Below are positions 1 through 6,261 of a DNA stretch of 11,209 nucleotides, piece by piece. Positions within the stretch are counted from its first letter, which is position 1. Every line of letters starts with the position of its first letter. This stretch comes from Deltaproteobacteria bacterium (lineage in GTDB: Bacteria > Desulfobacterota > GWC2-55-46): positions 1-11,209 of the forward strand of contig JAUSLB010000038.1 in the NCBI GenBank assembly GCA_030646655.1. Direction: 5' to 3'. Position numbers and translations under genes: made by a program. The notes under the pieces were generated by a model, which worked only from the letters and a program-made list of their open reading frames with translations, did not search any database and had not been told where the DNA came from.

Positions 1-40
1 AGGCCTCAGGCGGTGTCGCATACCTTTTCTAACAGGATGT

Positions 41-77
41 ATTGCCTATCAGGTTGCGGCTTGAAGCAACCTGATAA
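41..77. repeat. 37-base hairpin repeat, copy 1
   Basis: This stretch contains an 11-base perfect inverted repeat (TATCAGGTTGC / GCAACCTGATA) around an 8-base loop (GGCTTGAA). The whole 37 bases recur identically and in the same orientation at 6473-6509. Ten bases just before it (TAACAGGATG, 30-39) also recur ahead of copy 2, at 6351-6360, but there about 110 bases of other hairpins lie in between. There is no T-run after the stem, so it is not a classical intrinsic terminator. It looks like a dispersed repeat of REP type; that class is an inference. Confidence 0.85.
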
Positions 78-93
78 AGGCATCACTTAAACC

Positions 94-123
94 CCGCCCC
101 CCTCCCTAAAGGGAGGGGGGCGG
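94..123 (+). promoter_or_regulatory. GC-only hairpin abutting the tlpA ribosome binding site
   Basis: A perfect 13-base-pair stem (94-106 with 111-123), G/C except for one A-T pair, encloses the loop TAAA. It ends one base before the AGGGAGGG (124-131) that serves tlpA as Shine-Dalgarno sequence, 6 bases before the ATG. Bases 100-107 (CCCTCCCT) are exactly complementary to that AGGGAGGG as well as to 110-117, so two exclusive pairings are possible. No T-tract follows, which argues against a simple terminator. The structure is seen in the sequence; a regulatory role is inference, and a dispersed low-complexity repeat is the alternative. Confidence 0.5.
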
Positions 124-137
124 AGGGAGGGATAACA

Positions 138-671
138 ATGAGGATCCTTCTATCTGTACTGATAATCCTTTTATCCTTCACGCCCTCATGGGCCCTGGAC
201 AAGAAGGCGCTTGAGGCGGCGGGCATTCAGGAATTGGATCAGGACGCCCCTGATTTCACGCTCGTTGATAAGGAGGGGCGGTCCATTAGCCTAAAAGGCC
301 TGAAAGGCAATATCGTATTGCTCCATGTCTGGGCCACATGGTGCAAGCCCTGCAAGGAAGAGTTCCCCTTGTTCGAAAAACTCTATCAGGAGTTTAAGGG
401 TAATGGCCTCGTATTCCTTCCCATAGCCATAGACGCGAGGTCTACTCAGGAAGAGTTAGACTCGTTCGCAAGAGGGCTTGGGGCGAGCTTTCCGGTCTAT
501 CTCGCCAATAAGGGCAGGATTACCGGTAGATACTGGACATGGGGAGTGCCTGTAACTTATCTTATAAATAAAAAGGGCGCGATAGCCGGCAGGGCCATAG
601 GCCCGAGGGACTGGGGCTCCGAGGGGATGAAAGGCATAATAAAGGAACTGCTTAAAGAGAGCTCTGATTAA
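138..671 (+). CDS. TlpA/ResA-like thioredoxin-fold protein, exported
   Basis: This is a periplasmic thiol-disulfide oxidoreductase of the TlpA/ResA type, 177 residues long. Residues 1-19 form a signal peptide (MR, hydrophobic stretch, then a likely cut after SWA). The thioredoxin fold begins near APDFTL (37-42). The active site WCKPC is at 68-72, with redox cysteines 69 and 72, and the cis-proline loop GVP is at 136-138. Members of the family act as electron donors to apocytochrome c or other exported thiol proteins; the specific partner cannot be read here because no cytochrome c maturation genes are in the window. The ATG is well supported: GGGAGGG lies 6 bases upstream. The stop codon shares TTAA with the convergent glycerate kinase gene, leaving no room for a terminator. 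Family assignment is secure, substrate unknown. Confidence 0.9.
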   Translation: MRILLSVLIILLSFTPSWALDKKALEAAGIQELDQDAPDFTLVDKEGRSISLKGLKGNIVLLHVWATWCKPCKEEFPLFEKLYQEFKGNGLVFLPIAIDARSTQEELDSFARGLGASFPVYLANKGRITGRYWTWGVPVTYLINKKGAIAGRAIGPRDWGSEGMKGIIKELLKESSD

Positions 672-2002
672 TCCACTATCCCGATGGCGATATCCATCAC
701 GTTCGTGCCTGTAGGGCCTGTAATAAAGAGGCTATTCAGCTTTTTGAAAAAATTATAGGAGTTATTCTCTTTAAGGAACTTAAGCGCGTCAATCCCCTCC
801 CTCTCAGCCCTCTTTACGGTAGATGGGTCCGCAAAGGCCCCGGCTGCGTCGGTCGGCCCGTCCGTGCCGTCCGTTCCCGCTGAAAGGACTGTAATCCCTT
901 CCGCTCCTTCGAGCTCAAGGGCGGCTGCGAGCGCGAACTCCTCGTTCCTCCCCCCGAGCCCTTTTCCCTTTACCTTAAGGGTTGTCTCCCCGCCCATGAG
1001 CAGACAGCAGGGCGGCCTTATCGGGTTTCCGCTCCTTTTTACCTCTTTTAAAAATGACGCGAAAAACTTAGCCGCCTCAATCGTGGGGCCTGTTATTGAG
1101 GACGAGAGTATTAAAGCCCTGTAGCCGAGCGATCGGGCCTTCCCCTTCGCGGCCTTGAGGGCGGTAGAGTTGTTGGCGATTATTATATTATCACAATACT
1201 TAAAGGCCCGGTCTCCGGGCTTCGGGGTCTCTTCTATCCTGCCGGACGCGCCCATTTTTAAAAAAGAGGTTACATTAGGGGGCGTCTTTTTCATAAGCCC
1301 GTATTTTTTTATTATCTTGAGGCAGTCCGTGTATGTGGTTGGATCAGGGGCTGTGGGGCCTGAGGCGATCGAGGAGATATCGTCTCCTACTACATCCGAG
1401 ATTATGAGCGTAATAACCCGCGCCGGATAGGCGGCCTCCATAAACCGCCCGCCTTTTATTTTAGACAGATGTTTCCTTACTGCGTTTATCTCCTGAATCG
1501 GAGAGCCTGAGTTAATAAGGAGTTTTGTGAGCCTCTTTTTGTCCCCAAGGCTGATAGCGTTTACGGGCGCCGGCAAAAGGGCGGAAGCGCCGCCTGATAG
1601 GAGGAAGATGATGAGGTCTCCTCTTCCGGCGGCTTTTGCCGTCTTTAGTATCTCCCGCGCTCCCATAAGACCGTTCCTGTCGGGTATAGGATGGCCTGCC
1701 TCGATTGACTTAATGTATTTAAGCTCAAGGCCGTGGCCGTATTTTGTGACTATGAGGCCGCCTTTTATAAGGCCGCCGAGCGCGTCCTCCGCGGCCTTTG
1801 CCATAGAAGGGGCCGCTTTGCCGGAGCCGATTACATAGATATTTTTGATTGACCTCAGGTCTAAGGAGAGGTGGGCTATCCTTAATTTATTCGAAAGGAT
1901 CAGGTTTGCTTTTACAGCCTTGTATGGCGACGCGGAGCTGAGGGCGGCCTTAAAGACCTCTTCAGCCGCCCTCTTAGGGCCTTTGCGCCTAACCGTTGTC
2001 AT
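668..2002 (-). CDS. Glycerate 2-kinase, type II (DUF4147/MOFRL family)
   Basis: The 444-residue protein matches the type-2 glycerate kinases (known as GckA, TtuD or GK-II), cytosolic enzymes that phosphorylate D-glycerate with ATP to 2-phosphoglycerate, feeding lower glycolysis. The N-terminal domain shows GSGKA (59-63), LLSGGASALL (134-143), SDVVGDD (202-208) and ASGPTAPD (213-220). The C-terminal MOFRL part shows MGGETT (336-341), GKGLGGRNEEF (347-357), SAGTDGTDGPTDAAGA (374-389) and TGPTGTNVMD (428-437). Length is normal and all motif blocks are intact. The ATG lies inside the 3' end of nadE (14-base overlap, different frame) with no clear Shine-Dalgarno, suggesting translation coupled to nadE. 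Older databases call such proteins hydroxypyruvate reductase; the kinase call is preferred from the family's biochemistry. Confidence 0.9.
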   Translation of the reverse strand: MTTVRRKGPKRAAEEVFKAALSSASPYKAVKANLILSNKLRIAHLSLDLRSIKNIYVIGSGKAAPSMAKAAEDALGGLIKGGLIVTKYGHGLELKYIKSIEAGHPIPDRNGLMGAREILKTAKAAGRGDLIIFLLSGGASALLPAPVNAISLGDKKRLTKLLINSGSPIQEINAVRKHLSKIKGGRFMEAAYPARVITLIISDVVGDDISSIASGPTAPDPTTYTDCLKIIKKYGLMKKTPPNVTSFLKMGASGRIEETPKPGDRAFKYCDNIIIANNSTALKAAKGKARSLGYRALILSSSITGPTIEAAKFFASFLKEVKRSGNPIRPPCCLLMGGETTLKVKGKGLGGRNEEFALAAALELEGAEGITVLSAGTDGTDGPTDAAGAFADPSTVKRAEREGIDALKFLKENNSYNFFKKLNSLFITGPTGTNVMDIAIGIVD

Positions 2003-3716
2003 AGCCGTTGGTTATAGGCATCCTCCTGTCTTTTCCGAGGGCCCTTGGGGTGATTTTTACGCCGGGAGGAGCCTGCCTCCTCTTATATTCGCTCTGGTCC
2101 ACCATCCTTACGACCCTGCTTACGAGCGGCTTTTTAAAGCCCATTGCCGCTATCTCCTCAAGGCTTTTATCCTCTTCGACATAGGCCTTTAAGATCTTAT
2201 CGAGCATACCATAAGGGGGCAGCGTGTCCTGGTCCGTCTGTCCGTACTTAAGCTCCGCCGTTGGAGCCTTTACCAAGACCCGTCCGGGTATAATGGTTTT
2301 GCCGGCAAGCTCATTCACCTTCCTTGACACATCATAGACAAGGGTCTTCGGCACATCCTTTATTACCGCGAACCCGCCTGCCATGTCGCCGTACAAGGTC
2401 GCGTAGCCCACGCTCATCTCGCTCTTGTTGCCTGTTGTAAGCACGAGCCAGCCGAACTTGTTAGAAAGCGCCATAAGGATATTGCCGCGTATCCGGGCCT
2501 GAATGTTCTCTTCGGTTGTATCCTCTTTCCTGCCTTTGAAGGCGGGCTTCATCATCTTAAGATAACCTTCGAACGCGTCGTTCATGGGGATCGTCAAAAG
2601 CTCTATCCCGAGGTTGGAGGCGAGCTCTTCAGCGTCCTCGCGGCTGGCTGCCGAGCTGTACTTCGAGGGCATGAATACGCATGTAATATTTTCGCTTCCG
2701 AGCGCCAAAGAGGCCACCGACGCGACAAGGGATGAGTCTATACCTCCGCTAAGTCCCACCACCACGTGCTTAAACCTGTTCTTATAAACATAGTCGCGCG
2801 TGCCGAGGACAAGGGCCTTTAATACCTCCTCGACCGCCTCAGGCCTCTCTGCCGTCCTTCGGGGCAAAGGCCTCTTTTTAAACCTCTTTGCGAGAGGGGG
2901 GAGGGTAATCTCATTTAATTCGATCTTCGTCTTCCTCTTTACCTCCCTCCTCCTCGGGTCGTGGAGGCGCGCCATAACGGTAGCTTCCATATTGAGGTCC
3001 TCTGATATAAGGTCCTCCTCGAAGGCCTTGCCCCTCGCGATAATATGCCCGCCCTCGTTTATTATCATGCCCTGACCGTCGAAGACGAGCTCGTCCTGCC
3101 CGCCGACCATATTGTTGTATGCGATTATGACCTCGTTGTCCATCGCCCTCGTTACGAGCATCTCTTCCCTTATCCACGGTTTCCCGGTATGGAAGGGAGA
3201 GGCGTTTATGTTCACTATCACCTCGGCGCCCGCAAGCGACTGATCCCTTGCAGGGCCTTCGGGGTACCAGATGTCCTCGCATATCCCCAATCCGATGGTG
3301 ATCCCGTTCAGGATGAAGTTCATGGGCGTGGTGCCTGCCTGAAAATACCTCTGCTCGTCAAAGACGCCGTAATTAGGGAGGAACATCTTGTGGTAGACGG
3401 CCGCGACCCTGCCGTCGTGTATTATGGCGGCGGCGTTATATATATCCGCCTTCTTGTCCACGAACCCGACTATGGCGGTAATGCCGCGCACCTTTTTACT
3501 TAATCTCTTCAGCGCGTCGATATTGTCGTCAATGAACTTGGGCTTTAATAAGAGGTCTTCAGGAGGATAGCCCGTGAGGCACAGCTCCGGGAAGATGACG
3601 AGGTCTGACCCACACCTCTTCGCCTCTTCAACAGAGGAAAGGATCTTCCCCGCATTGTCGGCGAGCGCGCCGACCGTGGTATTAATCTGCGCCATTGAAA
3701 GCCTTAAGCTTCGCAT
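1989..3716 (-). CDS. nadE: Glutamine-dependent NAD+ synthetase
   Basis: This cytosolic two-domain enzyme makes the last step of NAD+ synthesis, amidating deamido-NAD+ with ammonia drawn from glutamine. The N-terminal nitrilase-type glutaminase domain (about 1-265) carries the catalytic triad Glu44 (FPELCLTGYPPEDLL), Lys110 (YHKMFLPNYG) and Cys146 (GICEDIW). The synthetase domain (about 290-575) carries the ATP-binding P-loop SGGIDS (323-328), QARIRGN (407-413), TTGNKSE (427-433) and the GDMAGGF/KDVPKT segment (443-457). Length of 575 is typical. The first ATG is chosen because the strand LRLSMAQINTTVG matches the family N-terminus; its only purine match, AAGG, is almost touching the ATG. An in-frame ATG eight codons in (Met8) has better spacing from AAGG but would remove that strand. 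It is first in a unit with the overlapping glycerate kinase gene. Confidence 0.96.
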   Translation of the reverse strand: MRSLRLSMAQINTTVGALADNAGKILSSVEEAKRCGSDLVIFPELCLTGYPPEDLLLKPKFIDDNIDALKRLSKKVRGITAIVGFVDKKADIYNAAAIIHDGRVAAVYHKMFLPNYGVFDEQRYFQAGTTPMNFILNGITIGLGICEDIWYPEGPARDQSLAGAEVIVNINASPFHTGKPWIREEMLVTRAMDNEVIIAYNNMVGGQDELVFDGQGMIINEGGHIIARGKAFEEDLISEDLNMEATVMARLHDPRRREVKRKTKIELNEITLPPLAKRFKKRPLPRRTAERPEAVEEVLKALVLGTRDYVYKNRFKHVVVGLSGGIDSSLVASVASLALGSENITCVFMPSKYSSAASREDAEELASNLGIELLTIPMNDAFEGYLKMMKPAFKGRKEDTTEENIQARIRGNILMALSNKFGWLVLTTGNKSEMSVGYATLYGDMAGGFAVIKDVPKTLVYDVSRKVNELAGKTIIPGRVLVKAPTAELKYGQTDQDTLPPYGMLDKILKAYVEEDKSLEEIAAMGFKKPLVSRVVRMVDQSEYKRRQAPPGVKITPRALGKDRRMPITNGYDNG

Positions 3717-3800
3717 ACCTTAGAGATTATCAAAAGGATAATTGCGTGTAAAGGGGAGAAAGGGAGGAGCCTTTCGGCCAAAGCTTTAAATTTTTTCCTT

Positions 3801-3830
3801 ATTCTACAGGCCGTAGGGTGCAGCGGTCAT
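3801..3830 (-). promoter_or_regulatory. Possible sigma-70 promoter for nadE-glycerate kinase
   Basis: Read on the minus strand, ATGACC (3830-3825) is followed after 18 bases by TAGAAT (3806-3801). The -10 matches consensus at 5 of 6 and the -35 at 4 of 6. It would give a leader of roughly 80 bases before the nadE ATG at 3716. The match is moderate and found by eye, so it is a candidate only. Confidence 0.3.
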
Positions 3831-3899
3831 CAGATGGAGGGGGGATGGAGGGTGCTTGCGCACGGCAAATTCCTAAACCGCGTATTTTAATGAACCTCC

Positions 3900-3960
3900 C
3901 CGCAGCAAGCTGCGGAGTATCGAAGACCTCTCTGCTGAAAAAGTCTCGAAGCAAGCTTCG
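3900..3960. repeat. Paired short palindromes around a shared repeat core
   Basis: Two perfect palindromic hairpins of the same design lie 31 bases apart: CCGCAGC-AA-GCTGCGG (3900-3915) and CGAAGC-AA-GCTTCG (3947-3960). Between them, CTGCTGAAAAAGTC (3932-3945) matches the core of the elements at 5240-5362 and 6351-6390. The arrangement resembles REP-type repeats, of the kind mobilised by REP-associated tyrosine transposases, but no such transposase is present here. The rest of the 3717-4078 gap holds two promoter candidates and no credible gene. Confidence 0.65.
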
Positions 3961-4033
3961 GGGAATTGAACCCTCAATGAGGGATTAAACGGCTCTTTAT
4001 GCAAAAATAGGTTCGCACTATCCATCCCTCTGC

Positions 4034-4062
4034 TTTACAACCCTTTGCATAAAGATTATAAT
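4034..4062 (+). promoter_or_regulatory. Strong sigma-70-like promoter for the TPR gene
   Basis: TTTACA (4034-4039, 5 of 6 to the -35 consensus) is followed after exactly 17 bases by TATAAT (4057-4062, perfect -10). Transcription would start near 4068-4071, leaving only about 8 to 11 bases before the ATG at 4079. No Shine-Dalgarno sequence is present in that space. This is the best promoter match in the window, and its closeness to the start codon is notable. Confidence 0.7.
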
Positions 4063-4078
4063 CAGCATTTATATCCTT

Positions 4079-5110
4079 ATGGCGAATAACCCCCACGCAC
4101 TTTTCGGAAAGGCTGAAAGGAAGAGGCAGCTCTCCAAGTTCCTCGAGGCGATCCCGCTTTATCTGGAGGCGAAGAGGCTCGCCCCTCTTGATAAGGAGCT
4201 TAGGAGCGCATGTTATTTTTCGCTCGGCGACACATACAGGATGGTCGGCGAGTTCACAAAGGCCGGTAGGTGCTACATAGAGGCGCACGGGCTCGTAACG
4301 AGGCTCGGGGACGAGGTAAAGGCGCTTGACGCGCTCGTGGGATTGGGCCTGAGCCAGAGGGCGACAGGCAACTTTAAGGACGCGCTTATTATTTTCGATA
4401 AGGCCCTAAAAGGGTATAGGAAACTAAACGACATGGGCGGGGAGGCCTTCACGCTGTGGGCGCGCGCCGGGGCGCTTCGGATAAAAGGCGACCTTAAGGG
4501 CGCGCTCAAGGGCTTTAAGGAGGCGAAGGCGATATTCAGCCGCCTCCGTGATAAAAGCGGCGTAGGATATTGCCTTACAGGCCTCGGCGGGGCTTCGCGC
4601 GTTTTTGGCAAGCCCCTTGACTCATACAGGCATTATACAGAGGCCAACAAAGCCTTTCGGGGATTGAGGGACACGTTCGGGGTAGCTTACTCGTATTGCG
4701 GCATAGCGAACTCGTTAAGGATGCAGGGCGATTTTAAAGGCTCCCTGTCTTTTTTCAGGAAGGCAAAGGAGAACTACAGGAAGATAGGAGACAAGGTTAG
4801 CTACGCCTATACGCTCTGGGGCGAAGGAAGCTCCTTTCAGATGATCGGCAATGATAAGACGGCGTTAGAGGACTTCAAAGAGGCCCAAAAATTATTCAGG
4901 CGGACAAAGGACAGGAGGGGGCTTATCTATTGCCTCCTGTCTATCGGACAGCTCGAGTTTAAGGCAACCCCTAAAAAAGGGATCAAAAAACTCCAGCTTG
5001 CCTTTGACAGGGCAAAAGCGCTCGGCTTGGGGGTCGAAACACTCTACGCAAGCGCCCTTTTAAGGGCGGCTAAAAAAGGCCCGGGGTCTTTGCCCCTCAA
5101 TCTTGCGTAA
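4079..5110 (+). CDS. TPR-repeat protein with exact 40-residue periodicity
   Basis: The 343-residue protein is built almost wholly of tetratricopeptide-like helical hairpins. After an N-terminal partial unit (about 5-44), seven units of exactly 40 residues run without insertion or deletion (about 45-324). Each has the pattern G-x-hydrophobic-x-R-x-x-G-(D/N)-x-x-x-(A/S)-L-x-x-(F/Y)-x-x-A, with a Gly or Ala recurring at 50, 90, 130, 170, 210, 250 and 290. The 40-residue spacing is that of the longer TPR variety (LGN/Rapsyn-like TPR_12 type) rather than the usual 34. There is no signal peptide or membrane segment, so it is probably cytosolic and a protein-binding scaffold; no catalytic domain is attached. 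A short basic tail closes it. The partner is unknown. It appears monocistronic, with its own promoter 16 bases upstream of the ATG and no ribosome binding site. Confidence 0.85.
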   Translation: MANNPHALFGKAERKRQLSKFLEAIPLYLEAKRLAPLDKELRSACYFSLGDTYRMVGEFTKAGRCYIEAHGLVTRLGDEVKALDALVGLGLSQRATGNFKDALIIFDKALKGYRKLNDMGGEAFTLWARAGALRIKGDLKGALKGFKEAKAIFSRLRDKSGVGYCLTGLGGASRVFGKPLDSYRHYTEANKAFRGLRDTFGVAYSYCGIANSLRMQGDFKGSLSFFRKAKENYRKIGDKVSYAYTLWGEGSSFQMIGNDKTALEDFKEAQKLFRRTKDRRGLIYCLLSIGQLEFKATPKKGIKKLQLAFDRAKALGLGVETLYASALLRAAKKGPGSLPLNLA

Positions 5111-5180
5111 TCATTTGCCGAGCACGGGCAGGCTCAGCAAGGCAGCAAGGCAAGCAGATTTAAAAGATGCTGCCATTCAC

Positions 5181-5206
5181 TCCGGCCAAATCGCGGTTGA
5201 AAAAAT
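5181..5206. repeat. Degenerate fragment of the 6351-6509 repeat
   Basis: TCCGGCCAAATCG (5181-5193) is the exact reverse complement of 6393-6405, and similarity continues with mismatches through the following TTGAAAAA. It sits in the 5111-5239 stretch after the TPR gene, which otherwise holds short iterations of GGCAGCAA-like sequence and no gene I can support. It is probably a decayed repeat copy. Confidence 0.45.
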
Positions 5207-5239
5207 ATTAGCAGTTTGCGGAAAAACTCGAAGATTGTT

Positions 5240-5362
5240 CAGGCTGCTGAAAAAGATCCAGATGCGAGGCGTCGAGAAGCGAGGAACAAGGCGTAGTTAG
5301 CCACTACGCCGCAGTGACGAGCTTTGATGCCAACGAAGCAGATGGACTTTTTCAGCAGCCTG
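5240..5362. mobile_element. MITE-like palindromic element, 123 bases, no coding capacity
   Basis: The element is bounded by perfect 16-base terminal inverted repeats (CAGGCTGCTGAAAAAG at 5240-5255 and its complement at 5347-5362). Inside, the arms pair imperfectly and converge on a perfect 8-base stem (GGCGTAGT 5290-5297 / ACTACGCC 5303-5310) with a 5-base loop. No convincing target-site duplication is visible; at most GTT occurs close to each end. Its right end, extended to TGTTA, matches 22 bases at 6351-6372 with one mismatch on the opposite strand. It is best described as a non-autonomous, long-hairpin repeat whose mobilising enzyme is not in this window. It stops 13 bases before the RDD gene and so forms that gene's immediate upstream region. 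Confidence 0.75.
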
Positions 5363-5375
5363 TTAGTGAGCGAAA

Positions 5376-5855
5376 ATGCCGGATAGCGTACATTATAAAG
5401 CGACAGATGAGGAGCAGGCGCCGGCTTTACAGAAGGCGCCGGTCCTCGACAGGTTTATCGCTAAATTCATCGACCTCCTCATTATGGGCGCGTTCTTCGC
5501 CTTCCCGACCGCCGTAGGGCCGCTCGCAGGCACGGCCTACATACTCATATCCGACGGGCTTAAAGGCGGGCAGAGCCTCGGGAAAAAGGCAATAGGGCTT
5601 AAGACAATTTCAATCCCGACAGGCCAGCCCTGCGATTTTAAGCAATCGATAATAAGGAACGCCGTATTCGGCGTGCTCATCGCCATATACTTCCTGCTTG
5701 GCTGGATACCTTATGTGGGCAAGGCCGCGGTCTTCCTCGCTTGGGCGGCTGTGACCGCTATAGAAATGATACTCGTATATGCGGACGAGTCCGGGGCGCG
5801 TTTCGGCGACAGGATCGCAGGAACTGCGGTAATTGACGCAAGGGGCCGCTTTTAA
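5376..5855 (+). CDS. RDD-family integral membrane protein
   Basis: The 159-residue protein matches the RDD family (named for conserved Arg and Asp residues), small inner-membrane proteins of mostly unknown role, some proposed to be transporters. Arg26 and Asp33 lie in RFIAKFIDLLI at the start of the first membrane segment (about 32-57). The family loop GQSLGKKAIGLK is at 65-76, and the last Asp is in GDRIAGT (144-150). Two more hydrophobic segments are seen at about 94-112 and 115-136. The ATG is preceded by a weak GTGAG, 5 bases away. The MITE-like element ends 13 bases upstream, so insertion may have displaced or supplied its promoter. The stop shares TTAA with the convergent msrB stop. Family confident, function unknown. 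Confidence 0.85.
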   Translation: MPDSVHYKATDEEQAPALQKAPVLDRFIAKFIDLLIMGAFFAFPTAVGPLAGTAYILISDGLKGGQSLGKKAIGLKTISIPTGQPCDFKQSIIRNAVFGVLIAIYFLLGWIPYVGKAAVFLAWAAVTAIEMILVYADESGARFGDRIAGTAVIDARGRF

Positions 5856-6256
5856 GCCGCCTGCCTCCTTTTAAGCCTAAGGGCGGCTGAGTTTATGCAG
5901 TACCGCTTTCCGGCAGGGGGCGGGCCGTCATCGAAGACATGGCCGAGGTGGGCGTCGCACCCGTTGCAGAGAACTTCAGTCCTTCTCATAAAGAGCTTAT
6001 TATCGGGCTCTGTCCTGACGCTTTCAGGGGAAACCGGCTTTGTGAAGCTCGGCCAGCCTGTGCCGGAGTTGAATTTGTCCTCTGAGCTGAATAGCTCGTT
6101 GCCGCAGCAGACGCAGGCGTAGGTCCCCGGCTCTTTCGTATTGGCATACTCCCCTGAAAAAGCCCTCTCCGTCCCCTTCTTTCGCGTAACCTTATACTGC
6201 TCAGGCGTAAGCTCTTTCTTCCATTCCGAATCCGGCTTTATTACTTTGTCTCTCAT
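5852..6256 (-). CDS. msrB: Peptide-methionine (R)-S-oxide reductase
   Basis: MsrB repairs oxidised protein by reducing the R epimer of methionine sulfoxide, normally with thioredoxin as electron donor. All 134 residues form one MsrB domain without an MsrA fusion or signal peptide, so it is likely cytosolic. The structural zinc site is intact: Cys48/Cys51 (CVCC) and Cys97/Cys100 (CNGC). The nucleophile is Cys120 in RYCINSAAL, with HLGHVFDDGP at 103-112. The resolving cysteine found in E. coli MsrB (GCGWPSF) is replaced by Thr66 (GTGWPSF), so this is the form that must be regenerated by another route, such as direct attack by thioredoxin or another cysteine. The ATG lies 5 bases after a promoter -10 box and has no Shine-Dalgarno sequence. 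It is a single-gene unit convergent on the RDD gene. Confidence 0.95.
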   Translation of the reverse strand: MRDKVIKPDSEWKKELTPEQYKVTRKKGTERAFSGEYANTKEPGTYACVCCGNELFSSEDKFNSGTGWPSFTKPVSPESVRTEPDNKLFMRRTEVLCNGCDAHLGHVFDDGPPPAGKRYCINSAALRLKRRQAA

Positions 6257-6261
6257 ATTTA

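Noticed and set aside
41..77. Intrinsic terminator for a gene upstream of the window
   Set aside because: The stem is good but is followed by AAAGGC rather than a T-run, and the identical copy at 6473-6509 is followed by ATTAAT. A dispersed repeat is the simpler reading.
3045..3503. 152-codon plus-strand frame antisense to nadE
   Set aside because: It is a shadow of the highly conserved nitrilase domain of nadE; it has no start signal and no family likeness. The same applies to 1845-2192, 2911-3282 and 9981-10295.
5103..5300. Short plus-strand reading frame of 65 codons after the TPR gene
   Set aside because: It overlaps the TPR stop, runs through decayed repeat sequence and into the MITE-like element, and has no ribosome binding site or family likeness. 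Its SGQIAVEK segment recurs as SGQIVAEK in the frame at 6259-6453 only because both cross the same repeat.
5314..5517. Plus-strand frame overlapping the RDD gene start
   Set aside because: It begins inside the MITE-like element and overlaps the well-supported RDD gene in another frame.
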